A DNA stretch of 15,746 nt from Prevotella sp. UBA2756 (GTDB taxonomy: Bacteria > Bacteroidota > Bacteroidia > Bacteroidales > Bacteroidaceae), in NCBI GenBank assembly GCA_002353205.1, contig DEJE01000063.1, positions 1-15,746 of the forward strand. Reading direction: 5' to 3'. Made by a program: the position numbers and the translations under genes. Shown here in pieces: positions 6,477 to 14,998 of this stretch. The notes under the pieces were generated by a model. It did no database searches. It had not been told where the DNA came from and saw only the letters and a program-made list of their open reading frames with translations. Numbering within the stretch: the stretch's first letter is position 1; each line of letters opens with the position of its first letter.

Positions 6477-8255
6477 TTATTTCTTTGCCGAGGTCTTCTT
6501 GCCGGGCTTCACCGTGACGTTGCTGCCTTGCTTCGACTTCTTTTTTGTCTTGAATACCACGTTGCCGCCCGATGATGCTCGTGAGCCGGGGCGCGAGTAA
6601 GCCACGTCGAAGGGATATTCCGACGACGGGCAACCAGGCTCCTGAATCTGTATGGCGATGGTGTTGTTGCCTTCGCGCAAGCCCGTCACCACACATTTGT
6701 ATCTTGTCTGCGACAGTTTCTCCAAGCGCACAGGCAGCCCGTCGGCCCTTACCTGCACATTGAACGGGTAGTCGTTGTAGTTGTCGGCATTGTCGGCCAC
6801 GACATTGAAAGTGAAATAGAGGTCGCCTTTCTCAATGGTTGTCTCGCGGTCGTCGACATCGACGCTGTAGTAAACATAATACCACTCGTCGACGGTGAAG
6901 GGAATGACAGGCGACACCAGGCCATCGTAGACCACGCGGGCCAGATATTCCACCTGTTGCGTCTGATCGGAGAGCGACTCGGGAACGGTGAGCGTACAGT
7001 CATACTGAATGGAACTGCCGAAATTGGTGTCTTTCGTCTTTCGCGACGACAGGTTGATTTCACACCCCGAATCGGGATCCACCTCGACGGTAGCGTTCTT
7101 CGTACTGATGGGCGACGGCAGGTCGAGCGTGAGCGTGGTCTCTGCACGCTGATGGCGGAAGGCCACACCGTTGCCTCGGTTCATGCTCAGTCCGAACTTC
7201 CCGTCCCTGATGACGTGGAGCATACCGTATCTGCCTTTCAGACAGACGATGGCATTGTCGTCGAAGCATATCGGATTCTCGTCGAACTGCGGCGGCAGCA
7301 GCTCCTTACCGTCGCACCAGAGTCCGATTTTTCCGTCTTGCGTCACAACGCTGAGCGGCGATTCAGTCTTCCAACCGCTGCCATGCTTCTGCTTGTAGGG
7401 AATGGTGACACCGTTGACATAGAACTCAATGGGCACGAGGAGCGAGTTGAACTTGAAGCCCACGCGGTCTTTCTTTCCACACTTCGCATACATCATGATA
7501 TCGCTCAGGTCGCCTTTCTTGATTTTGATCTTCGAGGGATCGTCGAGCACCTGAGCCTGATATTTCAGGTCGGCCACTGAATCGGAGACGAACACCGGGC
7601 GCAACTCCTGCAACTGGGTGTCGTAGTAGAAGACCTTCTTCTTCACGACGACCACTGCCAGGTTGTCTTCATTGACCGACGAGAGGAAGGTGATGTCGTC
7701 TTCATCGACTTTCTTTCCTTTATACGTGAACTTCACAGGATTGCCGAAACGGTCGATAAGCAGTTTGCGGATGTCCTTTTTCTTACGGTCCTTGTACGCT
7801 GTACACCTTGCATAGCCATTGCTGAACGGGTAAGCCGAGGCACAGTTGCGAATGACGGTGCGTCCCTGCTTGTCAACGAAATGATAGTACCCGTCTTTCT
7901 TCTTCACCATCAGCAGACCGTCGGAGAAGTAGGGATAGGCATGCTCCACGGTACAGTCTTCGAGCGGAGTGAACTCGCCCCGCGTGGTGACAAATCCCTT
8001 GATAGCAGTCGTTCCGCCTTTGGTTATCACCGACACATCCTCATTGAAGGGGAAGATGGCGTCGGTTGTCTTGTAGACGGGTTTCCCGTCGAACGTCCAC
8101 AAGGTTTTCTCCTTGAGCGAATCAGTCACCACGAGGTCGGCACCTTTCACCTTATATATCTTATCATACGTTGGTGGGATGAGCCAATGAGCCACCTGGG
8201 CATTGGCAGCAGCCGACAAAGCCAGCGCAACAAGCGAAAGAAGCTGTTTTTTCAT
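6477..8255 (-). CDS. Exported WG-repeat (beta-repeat) protein
   Basis: A 592-residue protein with a signal peptide cut after about residue 19 (ANA|QV). The first half holds several diverged WG-type beta repeats, the clearest around FSDGLLMVKKKDGYYHFVDK. Others carry KGFVTTRGEFTPL, QDGKIGLWCDGKELLPP and IRDGKFGLS. WG repeats are common in Bacteroidota periplasmic or surface proteins of unknown role. The second half is probably beta-sandwich: strands such as YDCTLTVPESL, EWYYVYYSVDV and YKCVVTGLREGNNTIAIQIQ resemble Ig-like or CARDB-like folds. The last 25 residues are a Lys-rich tail, unlike a type IX sorting signal. It is probably periplasmic or surface-bound by charge, and is likely monocistronic. 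Confidence 0.83.
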   Translation of the reverse strand: MKKQLLSLVALALSAAANAQVAHWLIPPTYDKIYKVKGADLVVTDSLKEKTLWTFDGKPVYKTTDAIFPFNEDVSVITKGGTTAIKGFVTTRGEFTPLEDCTVEHAYPYFSDGLLMVKKKDGYYHFVDKQGRTVIRNCASAYPFSNGYARCTAYKDRKKKDIRKLLIDRFGNPVKFTYKGKKVDEDDITFLSSVNEDNLAVVVVKKKVFYYDTQLQELRPVFVSDSVADLKYQAQVLDDPSKIKIKKGDLSDIMMYAKCGKKDRVGFKFNSLLVPIEFYVNGVTIPYKQKHGSGWKTESPLSVVTQDGKIGLWCDGKELLPPQFDENPICFDDNAIVCLKGRYGMLHVIRDGKFGLSMNRGNGVAFRHQRAETTLTLDLPSPISTKNATVEVDPDSGCEINLSSRKTKDTNFGSSIQYDCTLTVPESLSDQTQQVEYLARVVYDGLVSPVIPFTVDEWYYVYYSVDVDDRETTIEKGDLYFTFNVVADNADNYNDYPFNVQVRADGLPVRLEKLSQTRYKCVVTGLREGNNTIAIQIQEPGCPSSEYPFDVAYSRPGSRASSGGNVVFKTKKKSKQGSNVTVKPGKKTSAKK

Positions 8256-8325
8256 TTCCTTTTTTTCTCTTTGTTTTATGTTCCACGTATGTAGTCGGAA
8301 TCCAACGATCCAACCATTTGAAGGG

Positions 8326-8333
8326 CAAAGTTA
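8326..8333 (-). promoter_or_regulatory. -7 element for the WG-repeat gene
   Basis: The minus strand reads TAACTTTG, about 70 bp upstream of the ATG at 8255. A purine-rich AAAAAAAGGAA precedes the start codon. The 8256-8441 gap otherwise shows nothing I can name, and I see no strong terminator for the gene ending at 8442. Confidence 0.55.
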
Positions 8334-8441
8334 CTCATAAATCTTCACTTAGAAGACTTTTTTGCCAACAATTTTACTTCCATGCGGCACTTTTCCGGTT
8401 TTCCTACCGACTTTGCACATGAAGAATTGCTCCGTCGGCCT

Positions 8442-9473
8442 CTATTCCTGGGTTCCGCAGACCATCTCCTTCGCCTTCTGCTGCGCGGCAATCACCTTGT
8501 CGCACCACTGGTCGAACTGCGGATCTTCCTGTTGGCATTCCGAATGACTAAGCACGTAGGCCACGCACCGTCTGACTCCCTCCTCAAAACGCACGCGAGC
8601 CTCGAATCCAGGGACGGCTCGCTTCACCTTCGAGCAGTCGAAGACCACTGTGGCGGCCTTATCGCCCAGGAGGTTTCCTTCCACGTCATACTCCTTTGGC
8701 GCCACCGAGGCCAAGAATGCTGATGAGACATAGAACGGTGTGAACGACACGCCGAGCGCATCGGCCACGGCCTGATAGATCTGGTTCCACGTGAGCGACT
8801 CGTCGGACATGATCTGAAACACCTCACCGATGGCTTTCGCATTGCCCAGCAGACCGATGAAAGCACGGGCGAAGTCGCCGTTCCACGTCATTGTCCACAA
8901 AGAACTGCCGTCGCCGTGGACCAACACGGGCTTACCGTCGAGCATGCGTTTCAGCACTTGCCAACTGCCCTTCGTGCCATGGAGCCCCACCGGCACGCTG
9001 CGCTCACAGTAGGTATGGCTCGGACGAATGATCGTGACCGGGAAATGGTTCTCGCGATAATACTTCATCAACAGCTCCTCGCAGGCTATCTTGTCGCGCG
9101 AATACTGCCAGTGAGGATTGGCCAGCGTCGTGCCTTCGTTGATGACATGGCTGCGCACGGGTTTATTGTAGGCCGAAGCGGAACTGATATACACATATTG
9201 ACGCGTGCGGTGAGCGAAGAGACGATAGTCGCGCTCCACCTGTTCGGGTACGAAGCCGATGAAGTCGCACACACTGTCGAACACCTGGTCGCCGAGCAAG
9301 CGGTTCACGGCCTCCTCGTCGTTGATGTCGGCAATGATCTGATGGACGCCCTCGGGCACCTCAGCCTTACGGTTGCCACGGTTCAGCAACCACAGTTCGT
9401 GTTCACTCTTGGCCAGTTGACGGGTAATGGCACTGCTGATGGTACCTGTACCTCCGATAAACAGGATTTTCAT
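8442..9473 (-). CDS. NAD(P)-dependent epimerase/dehydratase (extended SDR)
   Basis: A 343-residue extended short-chain dehydrogenase/reductase. It starts with a Rossmann strand and glycine motif MKILFIGGTGTISSAI; the third Gly of GxxGxxG is replaced by Ser, as in some atypical members. LLNRGN ends the second strand and suggests the dinucleotide-ribose-binding turn. YISSASAY and YSRDK (Y124, K128) supply the catalytic Ser and Tyr-Lys pair. The overall character is closest to the CSP41/UDP-glucose-4-epimerase-like group, but the substrate cannot be told. An in-frame ATG at 9569 would add 32 residues, but a promoter -7 element (9517-9524) lies inside that stretch, so the ATG at 9473 directly before KILFIGG is chosen. 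It is not obviously in an operon. Confidence 0.88.
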   Translation of the reverse strand: MKILFIGGTGTISSAITRQLAKSEHELWLLNRGNRKAEVPEGVHQIIADINDEEAVNRLLGDQVFDSVCDFIGFVPEQVERDYRLFAHRTRQYVYISSASAYNKPVRSHVINEGTTLANPHWQYSRDKIACEELLMKYYRENHFPVTIIRPSHTYCERSVPVGLHGTKGSWQVLKRMLDGKPVLVHGDGSSLWTMTWNGDFARAFIGLLGNAKAIGEVFQIMSDESLTWNQIYQAVADALGVSFTPFYVSSAFLASVAPKEYDVEGNLLGDKAATVVFDCSKVKRAVPGFEARVRFEEGVRRCVAYVLSHSECQQEDPQFDQWCDKVIAAQQKAKEMVCGTQE

Positions 9474-9516
9474 AGATGGTGTTTGTTTCTTTGGTGAATA
9501 ATTCTCTTTGTGCCTA

Positions 9517-9524
9517 CAAATGTA
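9517..9524 (-). promoter_or_regulatory. -7 element for the extended SDR gene
   Basis: The minus strand reads TACATTTG, matching TAnnTTTG, 43 bp upstream of the ATG at 9473. There is no clear -33 element. Confidence 0.5.
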
Positions 9525-9649
9525 GTGATAAAAAAGTAAAGCAGGAAAAGAATTTCCAGTTTTTTTCATTTTGTGGTCGATACCAGCTCACAAAAAGGCT
9601 CCGACGGCACCGAAAAGAAAGGAGGAAATGCATTTTTATGACTTTTCCC

Positions 9650-9680
9650 TTTGTCGTTTGAAGAAAAAGTTGTTTCTTTG
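9650..9680 (+). promoter_or_regulatory. Promoter of the SIMPL-domain gene
   Basis: TTTG at 9650-9653, a 19-bp spacer, then TTTCTTTG at 9673-9680, one base off TAnnTTTG. The leader is short, about 25 nt, before the ATG at 9713. Confidence 0.6.
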
Positions 9681-9712
9681 CAACATCGAAAAACCCTATA
9701 AAAAACAACACC

Positions 9713-10417
9713 ATGATGAAAGAAAGAATCTATTCGGCAGCAATCATCGCCGTGGGCATCGTCGTTCTCGGACTGTGCATCAAAGGCGGCATCGACAATT
9801 TCACCAACAAAGACCGCAAGGTGACGGTGAAAGGACTCTCGGAACAGGAGGTGATGGCCGACAAGGTGACGTGGCCCATCCTCTCGAAAGAACTGGGCAA
9901 CGACCTGCCGCAACTCTACAGCGAGATTGGCAACACGCAGGCGAAGATCAAGAACTTCCTCATTCGCAACGGCGTGAAGGAGACTGAGATCAACGTCAAC
10001 GCACCTGTGGTCATCGACCTCAACGCCGACCAATACTCTACCAACCTGAAAGGCTACCGCTACAACATCACGTCGATCATCACCGTCACGTCGAACAATG
10101 TGAAACTGGTGCGTTCCATCATCGCCCGTCAGGGAGAATTGCTCAAGGAGGGCGTGGCTATCGTCAACGGCGGCTACGAGAATCCCATCAAGTACGAGTA
10201 CGTTTCGTTCGCCAACATGAAGCCGAAGATGATGCAAGAGGCCATCGAGAATGCGCAGAAGACGGCACAGCAGTTTGCCGAGAACAGTCATAGCAGCCTG
10301 AACAAGATTGTCAGCGCCGACCAAGGGCAGTTCTCCATCGACGACCGCGACTCCAATACCCCCTATATTAAAAAGGTACGCGTCGTCACCACCGTGACCT
10401 ACTCGCTCAAAGACTGA
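9713..10417 (+). CDS. SIMPL domain-containing envelope protein (DUF541)
   Basis: A 234-residue protein with one N-terminal hydrophobic segment (about 7-25, IYSAAIIAVGIVVLGLCIKG) that is probably an uncleaved anchor. A SIMPL/DUF541 domain fills the rest. Family-typical features are the opening strand DRKVTVKGLSEQEVMADKVTW, the RNGVKETEINVN segment, GYRYNITSIITVTSNNV, and the helix KPKMMQEAIENAQKTAQQFAENS, which matches the conserved helix of the BP26/OMP28 group. Members are periplasmic, some form channel-like rings, and the precise function is unknown. The start is one of two adjacent ATGs (9713, 9716). The next gene begins 73 bp downstream and may share the transcript, as no terminator is visible between them. 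Confidence 0.87.
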   Translation: MMKERIYSAAIIAVGIVVLGLCIKGGIDNFTNKDRKVTVKGLSEQEVMADKVTWPILSKELGNDLPQLYSEIGNTQAKIKNFLIRNGVKETEINVNAPVVIDLNADQYSTNLKGYRYNITSIITVTSNNVKLVRSIIARQGELLKEGVAIVNGGYENPIKYEYVSFANMKPKMMQEAIENAQKTAQQFAENSHSSLNKIVSADQGQFSIDDRDSNTPYIKKVRVVTTVTYSLKD

Positions 10418-10490
10418 GCAACGGCAGGGAAACGCACGTCACATCCTCACACATGACATATAAATTTCAACGAAAAGAAAAAAGAGAACC

Positions 10491-11246
10491 ATGAATAAGA
10501 TTGTAATGATTACAGGCGCCACAAGCGGCATTGGCCTCGCTTGTGCAAGGAAGTTTGCCGCGAACGGCGACAAACTGATTCTCACCGGAAGAAATGCCAA
10601 ACGACTGGAGGAGATCCGACAGGAGCTGAACGACAAGGGAACGGAAGTGCTGACGCTGGTGTTCGACGTGCGCGACCGTCAGGCTGCCGAGCAACAGATA
10701 GCCTCGCTGCCTGACAGCTGGCGCAAGATTGACGTGCTGGTGAACAATGCCGGTCTCGCTCTCGGGCTGGAACCGGAATATAAGGGCAGCAACGACGACT
10801 GGGACACGATGATCGACACGAACATCAAAGGTCTGCTGACGATGACGCGCCTCGTGGTGCCAGGCATGGTGGAGCGCAACAGCGGGCACGTCATCAACGT
10901 TGGATCGGTGGCGGGCGACGCTGCCTATGCCGGCGGTAACGTGTACTGCGCCACGAAGTCGGCCGTGAAAACGATTACCGACGGTCTGCGCATCGACGTG
11001 GCCGACACTGCCGTTCGCGTGACGAACCTGAAACCGGGACTCGTGGAAACCAACTTCAGCAATACCCGCTTCCACGGCGACACCGACCGTGCGGCCAACG
11101 TTTACAAAGGAATCAAGCCGCTGACAGGCGACGATATTGCCGACGTGGCCGTCTATGCTGCCAACGCGCCAGCCCACGTGCAGATTGCCGAGGTACTCAT
11201 CCTCGCAACCCACCAGGCCAGCGGTAGTGTCATTGTAAGGAAATAG
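10491..11246 (+). CDS. SDR family NADP-dependent oxidoreductase, YdfG-like
   Basis: A complete classical short-chain dehydrogenase of 251 residues. The cofactor motif is TGATSGIG at 8-15. R34 in TGRN suggests NADP preference, and D59 is the adenine-contact Asp. The NNAG motif is at 85-88 and the catalytic tetrad is N111, S139, Y152 and K156 (NVGSVAGD and YCATK). PGLVETNFSNTRFHGD is characteristic of the YdfG/serine-3-dehydrogenase group, which oxidises L-allo-threonine, serine and 3-hydroxy acids and can reduce malonic semialdehyde. This substrate assignment is by family only. No strong promoter is visible in the 73-bp upstream gap, so read-through from the SIMPL gene is likely. Confidence 0.92.
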   Translation: MNKIVMITGATSGIGLACARKFAANGDKLILTGRNAKRLEEIRQELNDKGTEVLTLVFDVRDRQAAEQQIASLPDSWRKIDVLVNNAGLALGLEPEYKGSNDDWDTMIDTNIKGLLTMTRLVVPGMVERNSGHVINVGSVAGDAAYAGGNVYCATKSAVKTITDGLRIDVADTAVRVTNLKPGLVETNFSNTRFHGDTDRAANVYKGIKPLTGDDIADVAVYAANAPAHVQIAEVLILATHQASGSVIVRK

Positions 11247-11325
11247 CGTTCGGAGGAAACTCTATCAACGTTTTTCACGATCAGCAATCCATGTTTTTTT
11301 TGCACAACCAAACACCCCATCAGAC

Positions 11326-13428
11326 ATGAAAAGACAAGCAATCCTTTTACTAATGGCAATGACCGTCACAACAATGACAGCGCAAAGCATCAGCTATCCG
11401 AAGGCGCGCAAAGACGCTACCGTGGATGAGTATTTTGGAACAAAGGTAGCCGACCCTTACCGTTGGCTGGAAAACGACACAAGTGCGGAGACCGCACAAT
11501 GGGTAGAGGCCGAAAATGCCGTAACAAACGCCTACCTGCAGAAGATTCCGATGCGCAAGAAACTGCTGAAACGCCTCAAGGAAGTGTCCGACTACGGCAA
11601 GGTGGGCACTCCGTTCTGGCGACGCGGACACTGGTATCAGTACCGCAACGACGGTCTGCAGAACCAGAGCGTGCTCTACACGATGGACCAGCTGGGCGGC
11701 GAGCAGCGCGTGTTCCTCGACCCGAACAAGCTGAGCGACGACGGTACGGTGGCCCTGAAGGCCGTTCGCTTCTCGAAGGACGGCCGCTATGCTGCCTACG
11801 CCATCTCGCGCAGCGGTTCCGACTGGATGGAAATCTACGTGAAGGACATTGAGACGGGCCGTCTGCTCGACGACCATATCAACTGGTGCAAGTTCTCCGG
11901 TCCGCACTGGATGAAGGACGGTTTCTTCTACAGTGCCTACGATGCGCCGGAAGAAGGCAAGGAATTCTCGAACGTGAACGAGATACAGAAAATCTACTAC
12001 CACAAGTTGGGCACCAGCCAGAAAGACGATGTGCTCTTCTTCCAGAACCCCGTGAACCCGAAACGCTTCTACAGCGTGCAGCTCGACGACGACGAGACGA
12101 TGATGTTCCTCTACGAGAGCGGTGCCGGAGCAGGCAACAACCTGTATGTGCGCGACCTGCGCGTGGAGGGCTCGCAGTTCATCCAGATGACCAACGACAT
12201 GGACTACCAGTACATACCCCTTGAAAACGAGGGTGACAAGGTGTTCATCTACACCAACTACGGCGCGCCCAAGAACCGCCTGATGGTGGCCGACATCCGC
12301 AAGCCCGGCGTGCAGGACTGGCAGGAGCTGGTGCCCGAGGGTGAGGATGTGCTTGAAGACGTGAACTTCATCAACGGCAAAATGGTGCTCAGCTACACCA
12401 AGGATGCGTCGAGCCACGCCTATCTCTACACCATGGACGGCCGCCGGCTGAACGAAATACAGCTGCCCAGCGTGGGCAGTGCAGGCTTCACCGGCCTGAA
12501 GGAACGACCCGAGTGCTTCTATTCGTTCACGTCGTTCACCGTCCCCGGTGCCATCTACTGCTACGACATGGAGCAGAACAAGAGCACGCTCTACACTGCT
12601 CCGAAGGTGAACTTCCGTCAGGGCGACTTCGTCAGCGAGCAACTGTTCTTTGAAAGCAAGGACGGCACACGCATACCTATGTTTATAACGTATAAGAAAG
12701 GGCTGAAGCGAAACGGGAAGAATCCCGTCTATCTCTATGGCTACGGCGGCTTCAACGTCTCGCTGCCACCGTCGTTCTCGGCCATGCGCATTCCGTTCCT
12801 CGAGCGCGGCGGCATCTATGCACAGGTGAACCTTCGCGGCGGCAGTGAGTATGGAGAAGAGTGGCACCTGGCCGGCACGAAGATGCAGAAGCAGAATGTG
12901 TTCGACGACTTCATCGGTGCCGCCGAATACCTCATAGCGCAGAAGTACACGTCGAAGGAGAAGCTCGCTATCGTGGGCGGCTCGAACGGCGGTCTGCTCG
13001 TGGGAGCCTGCATGACACAGCGCCCCGACCTCTTCCGTGTGGCCATTCCGCAGGTGGGTGTGATGGACATGTTGCGCTACCATAAGTTCACCATCGGCTG
13101 GAATTGGGCCAGCGACTACGGCACGTCGGAAGACTCGCCCGAGATGTTCAACTACCTGCGCGGCTATTCACCCCTCCATAACCTGAAACCTGGCACGGCC
13201 TACCCTGCCACGCTCGTGACCACGGCCGACCACGACGACCGCGTAGTGCCTGCCCACTCGTTCAAGTTCGCTGCCACGTTGCAGGAATGCCATGCAGGAA
13301 ACGCCCCCGTTCTCATCCGTATCGACACGAAGGCAGGCCATGGCGGCGGCAAACCGCTGAGCAAGGTGCTCGAAGAGCAGGCCGACATCTATGGATTCAT
13401 CATGCACAACCTTGGAATGAAGTTTTAG
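11326..13428 (+). CDS. Exported prolyl oligopeptidase (peptidase S9A)
   Basis: A serine peptidase that cuts short peptides after proline. The full-length 700 residues match the family. A signal peptide (about 1-20, MTAQ|SI) indicates a periplasmic enzyme. The N-terminal YPKARKDATVDEYFGTKVADPYRWLE is the S9A signature opening, and a seven-bladed propeller occupies about 75-425. The C-terminal hydrolase domain has S553 in GGSNGG, D637 in DHDDRVVP and H672 in AGHGGGKP, nearly the same spacing as porcine POP (554/641/680). R639 next to the Asp corresponds to the substrate-carboxylate Arg. It is 79 bp downstream of the SDR gene. That gap holds a T8 run but no consensus promoter or terminator. Confidence 0.96.
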   Translation: MKRQAILLLMAMTVTTMTAQSISYPKARKDATVDEYFGTKVADPYRWLENDTSAETAQWVEAENAVTNAYLQKIPMRKKLLKRLKEVSDYGKVGTPFWRRGHWYQYRNDGLQNQSVLYTMDQLGGEQRVFLDPNKLSDDGTVALKAVRFSKDGRYAAYAISRSGSDWMEIYVKDIETGRLLDDHINWCKFSGPHWMKDGFFYSAYDAPEEGKEFSNVNEIQKIYYHKLGTSQKDDVLFFQNPVNPKRFYSVQLDDDETMMFLYESGAGAGNNLYVRDLRVEGSQFIQMTNDMDYQYIPLENEGDKVFIYTNYGAPKNRLMVADIRKPGVQDWQELVPEGEDVLEDVNFINGKMVLSYTKDASSHAYLYTMDGRRLNEIQLPSVGSAGFTGLKERPECFYSFTSFTVPGAIYCYDMEQNKSTLYTAPKVNFRQGDFVSEQLFFESKDGTRIPMFITYKKGLKRNGKNPVYLYGYGGFNVSLPPSFSAMRIPFLERGGIYAQVNLRGGSEYGEEWHLAGTKMQKQNVFDDFIGAAEYLIAQKYTSKEKLAIVGGSNGGLLVGACMTQRPDLFRVAIPQVGVMDMLRYHKFTIGWNWASDYGTSEDSPEMFNYLRGYSPLHNLKPGTAYPATLVTTADHDDRVVPAHSFKFAATLQECHAGNAPVLIRIDTKAGHGGGKPLSKVLEEQADIYGFIMHNLGMKF

Positions 13429-13462
13429 TGCTTCGACGTTTTCATCCTAACATTCGACAGTA

Positions 13463-14719
13463 TTGAACGAGGCGACAAGATCTTTCATCAGTGCACACCG
13501 CGAAGACGACGTCCGGATGTTGGCCTTACAGGGCAGGCATCCGGATGTTGACATGACAAGTGCGCTCGAACAGATTGCCGGATGGCAGACGGCGCGACGC
13601 AAATTGCCGTCGTGGGCCGCGGTGGAGGGTATCGTCTTTCCGCCGAGGCTGTCGATGGAGCAATGTTCGTCGGAAGCTACGGCACGCTACAAAGCGGGCA
13701 TTGCGCAGCGGCTGTTGGCTTCATCGGCAGGAACAGATGCCGAGAGTGTTCACGGACAGGCGCCTACCGAGTGTGTTGGCAGAACCTTTGCCGACCTGAC
13801 AGGCGGCTTCGGCGTCGATTTCTCGTTCCTGTCGCCCCTTTTCGAGCGTTCTGTCTACGTGGAGCAACAGGCTGTGCTTTGCCATGCGGCACGCGAGAAT
13901 TTCCGTCTGTTGGGGCTGCGTGGCGTGGAAATCGTCAACGGTAACAGCTCTGAGGCACTGACGACACTCCACGACGTGGATCTCATCTTCCTGGACCCTG
14001 CACGCCGCGACCAGCACGGCCAGCGTACCTTTGCCATCAGCGACTGCACCCCCGACGTGTTACTGCTGCGCGACGAACTGTTGCGCCGCAGCCGATGGGT
14101 CATGGTGAAGCTTTCACCGATGCTCGATTGGCACAAAGCGGTCGAGGATATGGGTGGCTGCGTGCACGAAGTGCATATCGTTGCCGTGGGCAACGAGTGC
14201 AAGGAGCTGCTGCTTGTGATGAGCGGCGCTACGTGCAATGAACCCATCGTCTGCTGCGTGAACGACGGTGAGGAGTTTCGTTTCACTCCCTCGGCAACGT
14301 TACCCCCACGGTTGGCCGACGGTCGGCCGCGGGGAATCCTCTGCGAACCCCATGCCGCCATCATGAAGGCAGGATGCTTCGGCGAGCTGTCGTCACGCTT
14401 CGGCATTGCTGCCATCGCACCGAACAGCCATCTCTTCGTTGCCCCTGAGCCCATCAACGGTTTTCCCGGTCGCCAATACAGCATCGAGCGCATCTCGTCG
14501 ATGAGCAAGAAAGAGCTACGGCGCGCGCTGGAAGGCATCACGAAGGCCAATGTTGCCGTGCGCAATTTTCCCCTCTCGGCCGAGCAGTTGCGGCGCAAGC
14601 TGAAAGTCGCCGACGGAGGAGAAATTCATGTCTTCGGCACCACGACAGCAAGCAACGAACACATCATAATCGTCGGTCAACGCATTTTTTTTGAAAAAAA
14701 AGTCGCAAATCCTTCGTGA
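13463..14719 (+). CDS. THUMP-like class I SAM-dependent methyltransferase (PG_1098 type)
   Basis: A 418-residue member of a Bacteroidota family with a central class I methyltransferase fold. Motif I is FADLTGGFGVD (109-119) and the catalytic-region motif is DLIFLDPARRD (around D178-R182). This combination occurs in RNA/nucleobase methyltransferases. A ferredoxin-like insert and a C-terminal THUMP-like domain are expected for the family, and the RNA substrate is unknown. The start codon is TTG at 13463. The encoded N-terminus, NEATRSFISAHREDDVR, is the conserved family start, and the first in-frame ATG (13517) would remove it. It lies 34 bp after the peptidase gene, so co-transcription is likely. 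The last codons run through T8-G-A8 (14685-14701). A tRNA gene follows 41 bp after the stop, fitting an RNA-modification setting only by suggestion. Confidence 0.85.
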   Translation: MNEATRSFISAHREDDVRMLALQGRHPDVDMTSALEQIAGWQTARRKLPSWAAVEGIVFPPRLSMEQCSSEATARYKAGIAQRLLASSAGTDAESVHGQAPTECVGRTFADLTGGFGVDFSFLSPLFERSVYVEQQAVLCHAARENFRLLGLRGVEIVNGNSSEALTTLHDVDLIFLDPARRDQHGQRTFAISDCTPDVLLLRDELLRRSRWVMVKLSPMLDWHKAVEDMGGCVHEVHIVAVGNECKELLLVMSGATCNEPIVCCVNDGEEFRFTPSATLPPRLADGRPRGILCEPHAAIMKAGCFGELSSRFGIAAIAPNSHLFVAPEPINGFPGRQYSIERISSMSKKELRRALEGITKANVAVRNFPLSAEQLRRKLKVADGGEIHVFGTTTASNEHIIIVGQRIFFEKKVANPS

Positions 14720-14743
14720 TATCATTTTTTTGAAGTATCTTTG
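14713..14743 (+). promoter_or_regulatory. Promoter of tRNA-Val
   Basis: TATCTTTG at 14736-14743 fits TAnnTTTG. TTCG at 14713-14716, 19 bp upstream, is one base off TTTG. It overlaps the end of the methyltransferase gene and gives a start near 14750, about 10 bp before the mature tRNA. Confidence 0.65.
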
Positions 14744-14760
14744 CACCCGAATTCAAACGA

Positions 14761-14835
14761 AGGGGCGTAGCCCAGTTGGTTTAGAGCGCTGCAGTCACAT
14801 TGCAGAGGTCATCGGTTCGAGCCCGATCGTCCCTA
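14761..14835 (+). tRNA. tRNA-Val (anticodon CAC)
   Basis: Cloverleaf: acceptor AGGGGCG with CGTCCCT (one G-T pair) and discriminator A. The D-arm is GCCC/GAGC with loop AGTTGGTTTA. The anticodon stem CTGCA/TGCAG has loop GTCACAT, giving anticodon CAC at 14796-14798, which reads GTG. The variable loop is AGGTC and the T-arm ATCGG/CCGAT has loop TTCGAGC. The CCA end is not encoded, as usual in this phylum. The D-stem contains a C-A mismatch (GCCC where GCTC is normal), which is mildly unusual. Confidence 0.94.
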
Positions 14836-14840
14836 CGGAA

Positions 14841-14885
14841 AAGAGCGGATGTTTGCATCAAGCAAGCATCCGCTCTTCTTTTTGT
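14841..14885 (+). terminator. Terminator of tRNA-Val
   Basis: A perfect 11-bp stem aagagcggatg/catccgctctt (14841-14851 with 14867-14877) continues into tttgc/gcaag (one T-G pair) for 16 pairs, with loop atcaa. It is followed by CTTTTTG. Strong intrinsic terminator, starting five bases after the tRNA end. Confidence 0.92.
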
Positions 14886-14927
14886 CTTTGACCGCCGCTC
14901 TTTCTGCAAACGTCTCACAATGAAAGA

Positions 14928-14983
14928 ATGCGCAGTGAGTCATACTCAGCAGCGCATCCCCTGTTTGTTGGGGCCGAAGCCCC
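14928..14983 (-). terminator. Two hairpins downstream of the outer-membrane gene, possible terminator
   Basis: On the minus strand, GGGGC-TTCG-GCCCC (14970-14983) is a stable UUCG-type hairpin. It is followed by an imperfect palindrome at 14928-14957 (ATGCGC and TGAGT arms with their inverses), then ATTCTTTCATTG. The tail is only moderately T-rich, so termination is plausible but not certain. Confidence 0.4.
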
Positions 14984-14998
14984 GCCTGCCGTTTTGAT

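Noticed and set aside
10418..10490. A separate promoter for the YdfG-like SDR gene
   Set aside because: The gap has TATAAATTTC but no TAnnTTTG or spaced TTTG; read-through from the SIMPL gene explains expression better.
11350..13083. A 577-codon open frame antisense to the prolyl oligopeptidase
   Set aside because: Same cause: the plus strand encodes a full S9A enzyme with the complete triad, and the antisense product resembles no family.
14761..14835. tRNA-Val 3' end as an integration site of a mobile element
   Set aside because: No repeat of the tRNA 3' end, no integrase and no foreign-looking cargo are seen downstream; an ordinary terminator and an outer-membrane gene follow.
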